Positions 10,932 through 21,190 of a stretch of 64,000 nt of DNA are shown here, one piece after another (the first letter of the stretch is position 1; each line of letters starts with the position of its first letter). The stretch spans positions 1,054,001 to 1,118,000 of the forward strand of contig JAPFBL010000243.1 in NCBI GenBank assembly GCA_026182355.1, read 5' to 3'. The stretch is from Hermatobates lingyangjiaoensis. Its lineage: Eukaryota; Arthropoda; Insecta; Hemiptera; Hermatobatidae. A model generated the notes under the pieces. That model was not told where the DNA came from, did not search any database, and was given only the letters and a program-made list of their open reading frames with translations. The translations under genes and the position numbers were made by a program.

Positions 10932-10962
10932 CTCCTGAAAACGGATCATCCGAAAATTTGAG
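10932..10962 (+). ncRNA. Hammerhead-like motif, family B, right arm
   Basis: Stem I CUC (10932-10934) pairs with GAG (10960-10962). The core reads CUGAAAA (G8 changed to A), extra C, GGAU/AUCC region, GAAA, AUU, U. The changed G8 is normally essential, so this arm is probably inactive. Confidence 0.5.
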
Positions 10963-11068
10963 TTTGTAAGTGTTGAAAGTGTCATTCTTTCTCTGTGTGT
11001 TGCTTTTCTTCGTTTTTGAGCTGATATATATATATATTGAAATCTACATGAGTTGTCTGGATCTCGAA

Positions 11069-11169
11069 TATGATTGGCTATTTTTGAACAAATAGTTTTT
11101 TAGAGCCGGAAACAATAGAGTACAAAGTGAAAAAGTAAAAACTATTTGGTCAAAAATAGCCAATCATAT
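11069..11169. repeat. Short inverted repeat with 33-bp arms
   Basis: TATGATTGGCTATTTTTGAA with the next 13 bases at the left is mirrored by the inverse at 11136-11169, next to a (TA)n tract. No ribozyme core was found. It is probably a miniature of the same palindromic class or a small foldback element. Confidence 0.55.
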
Positions 11170-12455
11170 ATATATATATATATATTTGTAAATCAATAAG
11201 GATTTGTTAATTATAATAACATAATAATTAAAATTATTTAAGAATTTAATAATAATTTTCTTAATTTAATAATAATAATTAAATTTTAAGAATTTAAAAT
11301 TTTTGAGTTGTAAATATGAAAAAATGATGTGTCCTTCACTAATAAGTTTGAGTAGGACACAATGTAATATCACAAAGCGCCTGTGTTCACACAGTTTGAG
11401 TAGCCTTCTAAACCTAACGTTATTTGAGTTATTATTAAGTTAATGAATGGTTATTGAATTAAATAACATTAATTACATAAAATAAAGTTTAGTGTAATTT
11501 ATTCATTGATGGTTATTGTTTTTTGTATTTATGGTAGAATGTGTAGTAGTTTCTTTGTTTCGTGCAGATATGGTGTGATCATTGCGGTAATAAAAGAGTG
11601 AAACGTTTCTTAAGTTTATTACTTCAGATATGGTATATTTCAATAAACATCAAAGTTCGTCTTTATTCGATTTAAATTGTATTGTTTTCAAGATAATTGA
11701 ACTCACTTAATGTATAAGTTAACATTAAAGATGACGCTTTTGCAGAAGTAGTAGAAGGAAAGAGAATGGCGATGTGGTGTTGTACGAGAGTGAAGAGAAG
11801 TGCCGTGAATGTGAAGCGACAATACGCCGACTCGCCAGGTATATTGTGCGCCATCTATTTATACGACCAGACTGAAACTAGCATCTGTTGGCACTACACC
11901 CAAATCTCTATTTATACTAAATCAACTTTTTGTGCTTCCCACTAAACACGTGTTTACAAGCTACAAGTTTACTTACCATGAAATCAATCTGCCCCATGAA
12001 TTCGAGTGATGTTGGTTTAGACATCAACGTGATGTAAAGCTTTCATAACTGTCGACTAAAAGGCATGGACGCTTCGCTTACCCTCTTTCTTATTCAGCTT
12101 CCAAGCGTTAAATTACTTCTGGTTAGTTCTTCTTGGCTGTGCCTATGCTTTGCTCATAGATTCTTTTCATATATTGCCGATTTTACACTTCTAAATACAG
12201 ATCGAATAGCAAATAAGACTATCTTCATATTTCCATACACGTTTAATATTCACCAATAATGAGAATATATCGGAAGGTAGTATATCCAGTATAGTGGCAT
12301 AGCAAATATTTTTGTCGCCCCTCCTGCTGGCCGTTGAATATACGTTGACCTTCAATATTCCAGCAAGTCCTCAAAATATTTATTTTTATGGAATTAAAAT
12401 CAATAATCTAATTCTAGAATCATGATATTAGTCCCATACTTTCATCTTATTACAG
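11170..12455. other. A+T-rich stretch, no feature recognised
   Basis: AAT-rich simple sequence at 11200-11300 and otherwise nothing recognisable. The open frame at 12065-12259 looks like chance. Confidence 0.4.
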
Positions 12456-12457
12456 TA

Positions 12458-12460
<3 letters not shown>

Positions 12461-12510
<50 letters not shown>
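12461..12510. repeat. (TA)n microsatellite
   Basis: About 47 bases of TA repeat lie directly at the 3' border of the PLE N-terminal fragment to the right. Confidence 0.95.
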
Positions 12511-12515
<5 letters not shown>

Positions 12516-12679
12516 GTATATTTGGGGAGCAGGACTTCATTGATACATGTTCTATTAAAACCTATGCCTATTTCAATTTTGACACATTTTCGAATTAATT
12601 TTTCAAATTTCCTTACCTCTGGCTTCCATAAGTTTGGGACAAGATAAATCAGTTCTCCAAAATTTTTATTTCTGTATAT

Positions 12680-12713
12680 CATCGACATGTTTCGGTCTTC
12701 GTCAACCATTATC
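12680..12713 (-). ncRNA. Decayed hammerhead-like motif, family E (helix III ACAUGU)
   Basis: Minus strand: UUGAUAA, U, GGUU/GACC helix II, GAAA, CAUGU, C. Two core positions (C3 and G8) are changed compared with the intact copy at 45799, so it should not cleave. The palindrome and the ATG inside it are kept. Confidence 0.45.
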
Positions 12714-12780
12714 AAGAAAGTTATTTAGAATCGTAGTTTCACAATTTACTTAAAAACTAATATAATTTTAAACTGAAAAA

Positions 12781-12850
12781 ACTAAAAAAAATTAATTCGA
12801 AAATGTGTCAAAATTGAAATAGGCATAGGTTTTAATAGAACAGATATATA
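12781..12850 (+). repeat. Inverted partial copy of the family E N-terminus
   Basis: This tract is the inverse of 12545-12610 and encodes the same residues up to GFNRT before entering TATATATA. With the left copy it forms an inverted pair about 170 bases apart. Confidence 0.65.
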
Positions 12851-13925
12851 TACAATCTTCATCAAGTGAATCAAAGATTTGTCAAGATATAAACGTATAA
12901 TTCACATAATAAAAAAGTTGTTAAATTAAATTAACTGACTTCGCAAACAAATATAATAAACTTTCAACTTCTTTAAAAAATTAGTTTTAACAAGTTTAAA
13001 AAATATTTTTAATTTGCAAATATTTATTAATCTGTAAGGCAGTGTAGGAATGCTGCCCAGTTAATAAAGAAATTAAGTTCCTAAGTTGATTTTAAAAACG
13101 ACATCTCAATAGGGCAGATAGGTAGCACTAATATTCGTAAGCATGTGTTTTTGTTATTTTAAGAAATTAATTTGTCATGGTACTGGCATTGAGATTACAC
13201 GGCATAATCTCCGAATTGTTGAAACATGGTAATGCAGAAATATCTGGTTGTATGCAGAGCCGCAGCATTGACTACGGTAATATTCGATATGCCTGCAATG
13301 TATGCCTAGTATTTGTTATGCTTACTTCCTCAAACTATAAAACATTGGATTTGCATAGTTAAATCATTACACCTTCTACAATAAAGGGAGGAACAACGAA
13401 ATTAATAATAAAAAACGACTGATGCTTCAGGTAAATGCTATGTAACATGTCATTGAGTATAGTGTACTTAAAGTAATATTAAGGCAGAAGATCTTTTTCG
13501 TGGGGCTGTAAGTGTTATCAGTCATTGATAAGAAGCTCAATTAGGATATGATTTTCATCCCTTAGTACAGAGGTATGTATGTTTTCATTGTGTTTGTCCC
13601 CTAACAGGTATTTGTAAAGGCTTTCAGTGTAAGCACTGATGAAGGTCTGATAGTGGTCATACCCGTTTAGGTTATGTATGAGGCACATTACTAGCTGCTT
13701 CTATATCAGGAGTTTTGCACTTTATCTAACTCAAGTTTATTAATGCAGACATGCATCGTACAGGTTTGGGACCGACAGCTTTACTTCATCTATGAGGGAG
13801 TCTTGAGATTTTTCATTATCTGCATCGCTTTTAGTAGTTTTAAACCACTAGTTATTGCTATTGCAATATATTTACCTTTTTATAAAATTCTATTGGTCAG
13901 TAACTGATTATTATTGAGAAACATT
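12851..13925. other. A+T-rich stretch, no feature recognised
   Basis: No recognised gene or repeat. The open frame at 13177-13362 matches nothing I know. Confidence 0.45.
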
Positions 13926-13984
13926 AAATGAGTGTTAGAATTAGTAATAATACAATCCGTCATACCTCGTAAAGTCTCAGGAAA

Positions 13985-14027
13985 GCTCGACCTGTTTCGG
14001 GTCCGTCTGGATCCCATCTTCAAGAGC
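13985..14027 (-). ncRNA. Hammerhead-like motif (helix III degraded ACCGGU), left arm
   Basis: Stem I GCUC (14027-14024) pairs with GAGC (13988-13985). Core UUGAAGA, extra U, helix II GGG-UCC/GGA-CCC with AGAC loop, GAAA, then CAGGU-C in place of CCGGU-C. Confidence 0.55.
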
Positions 14028-14266
14028 ACCTAACTGACTGTGAATGTTATTTTCCTATAGCCTACCTATATATATATCATCTACATTGTGTAATCAGTGT
14101 TGTCTGTGTAGTTAAAATTTTTTTTCATATTTCTTTAATTTCTATGTTTTTTCCTTTTGTTTCTTCTTTCATTATCTATTTTCAGTTCCTTGTGTCGTCT
14201 TTTAAATGTTATTAGATGATATATATAGGTAGGTTATAGGAAAATAACATTCACAGTCAGTTAGGT

Positions 14267-14308
14267 GCTCTTGAAGATGGGACCAGACGGGCCCGAAACC
14301 GGTCGAGC
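14267..14308 (+). ncRNA. Hammerhead-like motif (helix III ACCGGU), right arm
   Basis: Stem I GCUC (14267-14270) and GAGC (14305-14308) are perfectly complementary and abut the core. The core is UUGAAGA (C3 to U), extra U, helix II GGGACC/GGGCCC, GAAA, the palindrome ACCGGU, and C. The same C3-to-U change in both arms suggests it is ancestral in this family. Confidence 0.6.
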
Positions 14309-14360
14309 TTTCCTGAGACTTTATGAGGTATGACGGACAGTATTATTACTAATTCTAATA

Positions 14361-14744
14361 TTACTAACCTCAGTGGAACTAACCCATTAAGTATATTAAC
14401 TGGATGAGTCAGATTGTTTTATTCCCAGAGATTGCCTGTTGAACTAGCCGTGTTACTGCCAATTACAGGTAAGATCCCAAGTCCGAGTCCGATCGGGCCC
14501 GGGCTTCTCTCTTGCTAACTTGTTTTTTAAATAAATATATATTTATACTCGTATAACATGTGTACTAAAACGATGTATGGATATTTAACTGTGGAATATT
14601 TGTTATAAAATGAATAATCTGGATAAGACCGCGGTTTGCTTAGCTGTTGGGTTGATGGTCACTAGCCATGCACAACAAGGTGCAAGCCAAAATAGTGGAC
14701 TAGCATCTTATTCTTTTACCACTGCTTTCAAATATATAAGTTTT
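14361..14744. other. Unassigned stretch
   Basis: The first part (ACCTCAGTGG) continues the terminal sequence shared with 16009-16020. Beyond it no feature is recognised. Confidence 0.35.
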
Positions 14745-14806
14745 TCTGGGAATCGAACCTACGACGTTTTGCGTTAGAAGTCCAACTCGCTATACTCTAA
14801 GCCAAA
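14745..14806 (-). mobile_element. tRNA-Arg(UCU)-like SINE head or tRNA relic
   Basis: The minus strand contains GTTGGACTTCTAACGCAA, which resembles the anticodon arm of a tRNA-Arg with anticodon UCU, and box B GGTTCGATTCCC. The acceptor stem is not complementary, so it is not a working tRNA. Related heads lie at 43334-43398 (minus) and 45396-45454 (plus), which suggests a second tRNA-derived SINE family distinct from the one at 7077. Confidence 0.5.
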
Positions 14807-14840
14807 AGAATAAACTCCAGTATATATATATATATATATA

Positions 14841-14935
14841 TTCGACCTGGGTCGCGTCGGGCTGGATTTTTCCGGCCCAATCTTACCTCTACTGGAAATG
14901 AAAGTGGCTACTCTACCGAAGAGTCTCCTATACTA
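14841..14935 (+). repeat. Dispersed repeat M, copy 1 (fragment)
   Basis: GGTCGCGTCGGGCTGGATTT is close to GGTCGGATCGGGCTGGATTT at 28275, and both follow a short GACCT tract. A related body with TTTCCGCCC and AGCACTGAA is at 28375 and 33035. The class is unknown. Confidence 0.45.
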
Positions 14936-16005
14936 ATCACTATCACTATCCCATACTAATCACTAGGTTCGAAAATCAGATTTCAGTTGAACTCTTCTTT
15001 CCGTCTATGCGATTGTAAATGTAAGGTTGACCTCACGATTTCTGCGATTTCAAGGTTGCGATAACCAGGTTCTGTTGAGTTTCTGTTTCCTTCAAGTATT
15101 TTCCCGTCGCTAAGTGAGAATCAGTTGTCTGCTGGTTCTACCAACACTACCTCTATAGATAAAGCATAGGTCAGTTCTAGTAGTGTCTGTGCTTGAAAAT
15201 TGTTACTTCCCCTGAAATGAGCGCTCTATTTCGATACAATGAAATTCATCTCTTCCAGGGAAAGTTTCATAATTCTGGGTTTGTATAAAACTGTTAGAAT
15301 TTATTAATACTCTCACCATTTTTTTGAATTATTCCGTTTAATATAACTTATGCTCAAGGAAACTTCAAATCTAAGTGATATTTTGTTACTATTATATATT
15401 CAAGACCGTAAACTACTATTTTTGAAGTTGGAATTCCATGTTAGACAAATTTAATGAATCCAAGTAAAACAAGTTAATATAATTTTTTCTCATGCAGGGC
15501 ACACCCTGCATTAATGATCTTGTAAACAATTTATAATGTTATATTATTTCGGTGAAATAAAATATTTTTTAATAGTATTTCCAATGTAAGGAGGATTAAG
15601 GCAAGACTGCTCAAATTTGTGATGAAATTAGTTATAAAGAAGTTATTTGAGGCTCTAAAAGTATAAAGCACAGTTCACAGTTTGATATGTGATAGAATCA
15701 TTTAATAAAATAAATATAGGCCTCCTAAAATAAATAATTCTATATTTAATGAGGCTTTTTTTCTTGTTTCGAGGAGTTTTTGAAATTAAATTCAAATAAT
15801 GTGAAATATTCCTTTGACTTTGATGCTGTTGCGTTTAGTCTGTTTCGGTATTAGTTTTAATGAAATATTCGAAGATCTCAAAATGAATTCAGTACAAGTA
15901 AACGGTAATAGAGATTTAAGTCCTCCTTTCATTAAGTTCATTATATTATATAATTAATTCAAATTAAATATACTAACATTTGTGGAATACATGCATATTA
16001 TTATT
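14936..16005. other. A+T-rich stretch, no feature recognised
   Basis: No gene or window-internal repeat recognised. Confidence 0.45.
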
Positions 16006-16008
16006 ACC

Positions 16009-16204
16009 ACTGAGGTTAGTATGATTTATATTATTAATGTGGCAAACCGTCATACCTTGTAAGATGATCTTGGAGTCGTTGGAGCACTTTCGGACGTTGT
16101 CGGTCTTCGAGTTGCAATCGAAGATGAACAACCTCCGAAAGCGCTCCAACGACTCCTAGAAAATCTTACGAGGTATGAAGGTTTGCCGTATTAATAATAT
16201 AAAT
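16009..16204. repeat. 180-bp inverted-repeat unit with AGCGCU motif
   Basis: The arms 16024-16112 and 16125-16204 are reverse complements with scattered changes (ATTTATATTATTAATG versus its inverse). The centre TCTTCGAGTTGCAATCGAAGA-like tract is itself palindromic. The right arm has CGAAGAUGAACAACCUCC then GAAA, AGCGCU, C; the left arm on the minus strand has AGUGCU. The CTGANGA half is damaged in both, but the helix III palindrome and cleavage-site base follow the rule of the other families. Confidence 0.6.
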
Positions 16205-16484
16205 TAGTGGAATATTTAATATGGGACGGTGCATATTAACGTCGATATCAGTGTTTATGTATTGAAAACAATTTCCCCAACTTTTACGATTTTAGCTCTC
16301 GCTTTTCTGTATGACTACGTTTGCGAAGCATTGCTACTCATATTAAAAATGAAAATTACTCCCCCTTCAACAGAATTAAATCTGATTTTCATTTTGCTTT
16401 CGCTAATTTCATATAAGTAACTTTAATAACAATAATTTTTTTTTTGTTACTTTACTATAAGTAAAGTATAGTGACGTGAAAAAA

Positions 16485-17050
16485 TTCTATCTCCAGATTT
16501 TGACGGAATTATATGTTTTGAGGTCCCAAAAGTCATTTTATGATGTTTTTGCGATGATGTCTGTGCGTGTGTGGGTGGGAGGGAGTGTGGGTGGGTGAGT
16601 GTGTTAGCATTGCTTGTTACCACGCTACGGTCCAGAATCTTTGATGGATCAAGTTGATATTTTACACAAAAATGGGCTCCATAGAGTAGATGATCTCTAT
16701 TGCATTGGAAGAATTATGCATGACGGAAAGGTCACTTTTTTTGCCAAAAACCCGTTTTTAACAAACTTTTTTCTCTTCTAAACTGCTAACTCTAGAGTTT
16801 TGGAATTTTGGCATTATCTTTGAGGTTACAAATGGAATAAACGAAAAACAAATTCAGAGTTTTAAAACAACGGTAAATATTTTTTTCAATGCAATGTAAA
16901 TATTTTGACTTGTAATTCAATCTCAAAGCTTGTGAGAGCGATGCAAGCCCCATACCGTTTGACGGATCAAAATGAAACTATGCCTAAATATTTAAATAAT
17001 GATAGGTTTCCATCTTTTGCGTTCCTTGAATCTATTTTCATTATTTTTTA
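16485..17050 (+). repeat. Repeat R, copy 1
   Basis: It shares with 19375-20105 a series of landmarks in the same order: GATTTTGACGGAAT, TTTTGAGGTCCCA, a G- and T-rich tract with GGGTGGGTGAG, TGATGGATCAA or its variant, ATGCATGA, AAGTCACTTTTTTT or AGGTCACTTTTTTT, and CCGTTTGACGGAT. The class is unknown; no coding part is seen. Confidence 0.6.
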
Positions 17051-17089
17051 AGATGTGTGAATATGTGTTTTAGGTCTGTAAGTATTTTT

Positions 17090-17545
17090 TTATTTTTTTT
17101 TAAAAAGTGTCAACTTTTTTTAAATTAACTGTTCACTTCTAAATTATATTAGTCACATTATTAGTAAAAAAAAAAGAGAAGAAAGAGAATGAATTCTCTG
17201 ATGATAAGAAGTTTCTAAAAATCAACAGTGAAAAGAAAGTATGAAAACTGAATAGAAACAAACAAGCAACGCATTCAACAGGTGTTAGCCCTAATGCATC
17301 AATTTTTAAAATAACTTTTATAAGTTATATTAAAAAGAAAAATCTTGAATATACAGAGTTAAAGAAGTTGTCGAGAACTCTCAATTCTTGTTTTCGCTGG
17401 TCCTAATTTTATATTATAAATACATTACGCAGGGACATTATCACCTTTTTTTTTACAATGAATACATAAATGACATTGAAACGTCAATGCCATTAAGATG
17501 ATGAAATTTTTAAGTCGACTTGCAGATAAATAAACAAGGTGGGAA
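17090..17545 (+). repeat. Repeat S, inverted partner of 19055-19335 and 20440-20640
   Basis: Sequence such as ACAGAGTTAAAGAAGTTG, CAATGAATACATAAA and GCCATTAAGATGATGAAAT recurs in reverse orientation at 19055-19335. The 17090-17240 part recurs in reverse at 20440-20640. In the right-hand copy, repeat R with its satellite interrupts S. Confidence 0.55.
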
Positions 17546-18213
17546 GGACGCACAGTTTTTTTTTTATCAATATACTATCGTGTGAAATATATCGTACTGT
17601 ATGTTAAAAAGGTAGACTACTGTATACTTCATTCTAGAAATTTAATTTGTTTATTTCGGCTGTTCGATTAATTTACATTACTCTGGGGAACATTAAAATA
17701 CAAAAAAAGTGGTTATATTAAATTATACTGTAGTCATTTTCCGTTTTTCTTACATTAATTATATTAAAATCTGTAATTTATTAGAATTGTATTTCTTGTA
17801 AAACTGAGAGTGTCAATATTCTATAACCATTTAAGTTGATGTGTATTTAAGGGTAGTTAAATAACAAACATGTTATAACTAATAACATCTTTTATAATAA
17901 ATATAGCAAATAATTAACTAAATAATTAGATATTCAATAAAATATTAAAGATAGACTGATGAAAGTTAAATATTGTTGTTTCTTATTTTCCAGTTCTCGG
18001 ACTAATAGATTTGAGTTGTTTGTGCTGTTCTAGGGATGGAAAGTGTGGTTCATTTATTATTCGGCCTCCATTTTTGTCAATGGGTGAGCTACATTTATGG
18101 ATTGATTTTCTATTGGAAGTCCTAAATTTTTTTTTAACTCAAATGAATTTAGAGCAGGGATTTTTAAGCCATCTTATATACTTTGGAAGGACGTCTGAAG
18201 GTCTTCTCTGTAG
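17546..18213. other. A+T-rich stretch, no feature recognised
   Basis: No feature recognised. The open frame starting at 18011 ends inside the family A repeat and is not a gene. Confidence 0.45.
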
Positions 18214-18480
18214 GGGCGATTTCAAGAATTACGTATCCACATAAAACTAACAACGCGTTTCGAACACTTAGTGTCCTTCTTCAGGTGAACATCTAAAAAA
18301 TATTCATAATTGTGAGCTTTAAGAAGAGTGAATTATTTTAAATTGAATACAATATATGAAAGAACTGTTGGTGTTTTTAACAAGGGAATTATTATGAAAG
18401 AATGACTTTATTAACCCTAAAACTTAATAAATCATGACAACATACTGAAACATGATCCAATTTAGAAGTAAAATGAATTT
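18214..18480 (-). repeat. Family A extended half unit
   Basis: This is the inverse of 31900-32195 over about 270 bases, which includes AACATACTGAAACATGA at the far end and the ribozyme core near the other. It shows that family A extends about 200 bases upstream of the ribozyme. The core at 18248-18288 is among the best preserved. Confidence 0.65.
18248..18288 (-). ncRNA. Hammerhead-like motif, family A, near-consensus
   Basis: Minus strand: CCUGAAGAAGGACACUAAG then UGUUCGAAACGCGUUGUU. CUGAAGA and GAAA are intact, helix II is GGACAC/GUGUUC with one G-U pair, helix III is the palindrome ACGCGU, and U occupies the cleavage site. Stem I pairs four of five positions with a mismatch in the middle. 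Confidence 0.6.
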
Positions 18481-19050
18481 TAGTTACCTCTCTTTTGAGA
18501 GTCGGTTTACAGGAAGGTGTCAGTGTCGATCTGGTTGTAAACGTAATTATTAGTCAAAGTAACTATTATTATTTTCATTATAGTTGCTAAAATGGTAGCA
18601 GCAGCTATTTCAAAATTAATCACTTCATATTATGTTTACATATAGCAATGTTGAGTGTAGACCACTCAAGGTTCTCTATATGTGGTTCTTCAATGAAAAG
18701 TACTTTAAAAAATCACCTGTCGTATTTGACAGTTACGAGTCAAACTGTTTTCACTTATTGTTTTTTTTTTGTGAATGTAATTCATTGAAGCCTCATTCAT
18801 TTTAAAATATTCATTATTTTATAAAAAGGGAAAAATCTTTAATCTTTTTGTGTCAGTTAAAATTACCGTTTTGAAAAATTGCTCCAATAACGCCATAGAC
18901 TTGAAGGAATAATTCATCAATAGTTGAATTATATATTAACAGAGAAAGACAGAGTTCACCCTGCTCAAGTTTAGTTTTCATTGAATTCTAACTGATTTCA
19001 ACTTATCTATTCTGGATTTATTATAACACTTAACTCTCCATTTAAACTGG
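18481..19050. other. A+T-rich stretch, no feature recognised
   Basis: No feature recognised. Confidence 0.45.
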
Positions 19051-19054
19051 AAAA

Positions 19055-19335
19055 TAATTCGGCGAGATATTTTAATTATTTATTGGCAAGACCTTTAATA
19101 ATTTCATCATCTTAATGGCATTCGTATTTCAAATCCGTTTATGTATTCATTGTAAAAAAGTGATAATATTCCTGCGTAATGCATTTATAATATAAATTTA
19201 GGACCGAAAACAAAACATGAACAGTTCTCAACTTCTTTAACTCTGTATGTTCGGTTTTTTTTTAAATACAACTTAGAAAAGGTATTTTAAAAATTAATGT
19301 ATTAGGACAGATACTTGTTGAATTTGTTTCTTGTT
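19055..19335 (-). repeat. Repeat S, inverted copy, part 1
   Basis: Reverse-orientation match to 17260-17545 with moderate divergence, for example CATCATCTTAATGGCATTC against its inverse. Confidence 0.55.
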
Positions 19336-19374
19336 GTTTTTTCCATTCATATTTATTGAATCCGTGTCATGAAG

Positions 19375-19459
19375 AAATCCAATCTCGAGATTTTGACGGA
19401 ATAACATATTTTGAGGTCCCAACGTCCTCTTATGACATTTTTTCGATTATGTTTGTGTT

Positions 19460-19491
<32 letters not shown>

Positions 19492-20105
19492 GGTGGGTGA
19501 GTGGCTATGTATCTAAAAGTTTGTGCGGTTGCTACTGTCTACAATCGTTGATAGATCAAATTAATATTTTACAAAACGATGGGCTTCATAGTGAGTATGT
19601 ACTATACTCACTCATCATAGTGAGTATGTACTATACTCACTCATCATAGTGAGTATGTACTATACTCACTCATCATAGTGAGTATGTACTATACTCACTC
19701 ATCATAGTGAGTATGTACTATACTCACTCATCATAGTGAGTATGTACTATACTCACTCATCATAGTGAGTATGTACTATACTCACTCATCATAGTGAGTA
19801 TGTACTATACTCACTCATCATAGTGAGTATAGTGACTACTGTTTCGGAACACTTATGCATGATGGGAAAGTCACTTTTTTTTTGCCAAAATATGATTTTT
19901 GCCAACTTCTTACTCTAGAGTCATGAAATTTTGGCATTTTCGTAGAAGCGATAAAAACAATAATTCCTTTCAATTTTTTTCTCTTTTATTTCTCTCTTCT
20001 CTTTTTTTTTTAATAAAATATAAAAATATTGACTTATGATTTGATCTGAAATCTTGTGAGGAGGATACAAGCCATACCGTTTGACGGATATAAAATCATA
20101 CCAGA
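19375..20105 (+). repeat. Repeat R, copy 2, carrying a hairpin satellite
   Basis: It matches repeat R at 16485-17050 in the same orientation. The G/T tract has expanded into (GT)n followed by (GGGT)n at 19461-19500. At the place where copy 1 reads GGGCTCCATAGAGTAGATGA, this copy has a 245-bp tandem array. Confidence 0.6.
19587..19831. repeat. 29-bp hairpin satellite, 8 copies plus a partial ninth
   Basis: Eight units of exactly 29 bases follow each other and look identical by eye. Each contains AGTGAGTAT and its reverse complement ATACTCACT around a five-base loop GTACT, so every unit can form its own nine-pair stem. The identity implies recent expansion or conversion. There are no unique spacers, so it is not a CRISPR-like array. 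Confidence 0.95.
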
Positions 20106-20439
20106 ATGGTGCTTTATATTACACCTAAAAAAAGACCATCATGTGGGGAATAATGTGAAGTAATTTTTTACAAAATTACAGTAACCAATGAGACTTTATA
20201 GTACAATTTCTGTTACTATAGTATGCTCTAATCAATTTGTATGTTGAACCCTTATAGATAACCTAATATCAAATGTAGATTTTCTTGTGTTTATGAATCG
20301 TATTATCTTTGGGTAATATTGAAGTATGAGGAATGTTCTCTTTCGTTCTATATTACTTAACGGATACTAATTTTAAACTAATTATTCAAGTTGTCAAGAA
20401 ATTGGCTGTTTATTTATAGTAAAGTTCAGACTCTCCAAA

Positions 20440-20640
20440 TTATTTTTCTTAACCTTCACTGTTGATTTTAGTTATTTCTTATCATAATTATCATTATTGA
20501 TTCTCTTTCTTCTCTTTATTTTATTAATAATGTGACCTACAAAATTTAGATGTTTATGTAAGTTGGTTATGTAAACATCTAGCTTATATAATTTAGATGT
20601 AAACAGTTAATTTAAAAAACTGTTGATACTTTTTTAAAAA
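20440..20640 (-). repeat. Repeat S, inverted copy, part 2
   Basis: Reverse-orientation match to about 17090-17240, including the GAGAAGAAAGAGAAT tract and the border with TTTAAATTAACTGTT. Confidence 0.5.
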
Positions 20641-20949
20641 GTAATATATTTAGGATTTTTTCGTTTTTCTGAATGAATGAATATTTTATTTAATAAAATT
20701 ATTTATTATATTGTACTTTTTTTTTGATAAATAATCTACAAGCTAAGGAGAAAGAATTACATTAAAGTTATGAACTCATACAGTGAGTATTCAGTTAGTG
20801 ATTGAGATGGAGTCAGGTGTTATAAATCTATAACAATTCTGTACTCCTTCTCAAGAGATTATAGATTTACTGGGAACGTAATAATTTTGATAATAATACT
20901 TTCCCCAAACTCGGAACAAAACTGATTTTACGGTTGTCAAACAATTGGC

Positions 20950-21190
20950 AAGCCTGGGTTTCAAATGGATTGTTTTGTTATTAAAATCGTGCCTCCCTCC
21001 GAAGCCATAAATAATGCCAGCAAGTTTTAATTGATTTTCAATTAAATTTCTAAAAGACGAGAAAGCCTTGTGACCTCATTGACTGATTTATATCCCAACT
21101 AATAAGTGACTTTGATCAATTTGCAGCCTCCGCTAAACTACCTCCAAATCACCCAATTAAATTCGGGAAAAATCTTTTATTATTATTTCT
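20950..21190. promoter_or_regulatory. Candidate conserved noncoding element
   Basis: A unique, more balanced block contains several sites typical of developmental enhancers: CCATAAA (Hox/Cdx-like), paired TTAATTG and CAATTAA (homeodomain), and CTTTGATC (TCF/LEF). Nothing similar is found elsewhere in the window and no long open frame is present. The call is inference from motif content only. Confidence 0.2.

Larger units (their letters stand above)
10740..11030. repeat. Family B inverted-repeat unit between TA tracts
   Basis: The arms 10782-10890 and 10910-11025 are reverse complements over about 100 bases (ATCAGCTCAAAAACGAAG versus CTTCGTTTTTGAGCTGAT). The unit is bordered by TATATA on both sides. 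Each arm has a ribozyme core (10836-10866 minus, 10932-10962 plus). A third copy (half) is at 60840-60965 and a fourth begins at 63915 and is cut by the window end. Confidence 0.75.
12428..12715 (-). pseudogene. PLE-like protein, N-terminal fragment with ribozyme at its start, family E
   Basis: The minus-strand frame reads through a decayed hammerhead core into MSMIYRNKNFGELIYLVPNL and on to FNRTCINEVLLPKYT, then the TA microsatellite, which merely adds Ile-Tyr codons. The likely original start is the second ATG, inside the sequence GAAACATGTC, where ACATGT is the helix III palindrome of the ribozyme. The protein parallels that at 35499 (GELMYLVP) and at 45872. Only the N-terminal 45 or so residues of a PLE-like protein are present. 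Confidence 0.6.
13931..14360. repeat. 430-bp inverted-repeat unit with two hammerhead motifs (ACCGGU)
   Basis: Left arm 13931-14092 and right arm 14212-14360 are close reverse complements separated by about 120 bases. Each arm contains a ribozyme core, and the outer ends (GTTAGAATTAGTAATAATAC, CATACCTCGTAAAGTCTC) are shared in part with the unit at 16024-16204 and the tandem array at 48709-49290. Confidence 0.75.

Noticed and set aside
13635..13665. CACTGATGAAGGTCTGATAG as a ribozyme core
   Set aside because: There is no GAAA at a suitable distance and no helix II complementarity.
18011..18244. Open frame of 77 codons with two cysteine pairs
   Set aside because: Its 3' half lies in the family A repeat, and the same residues (NYVST) recur from another copy at 40118, so it is repeat translation.
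19587..19831. CRISPR-like regular repeats
   Set aside because: The units are directly adjacent with no unique spacers, and the surroundings are animal repeats.
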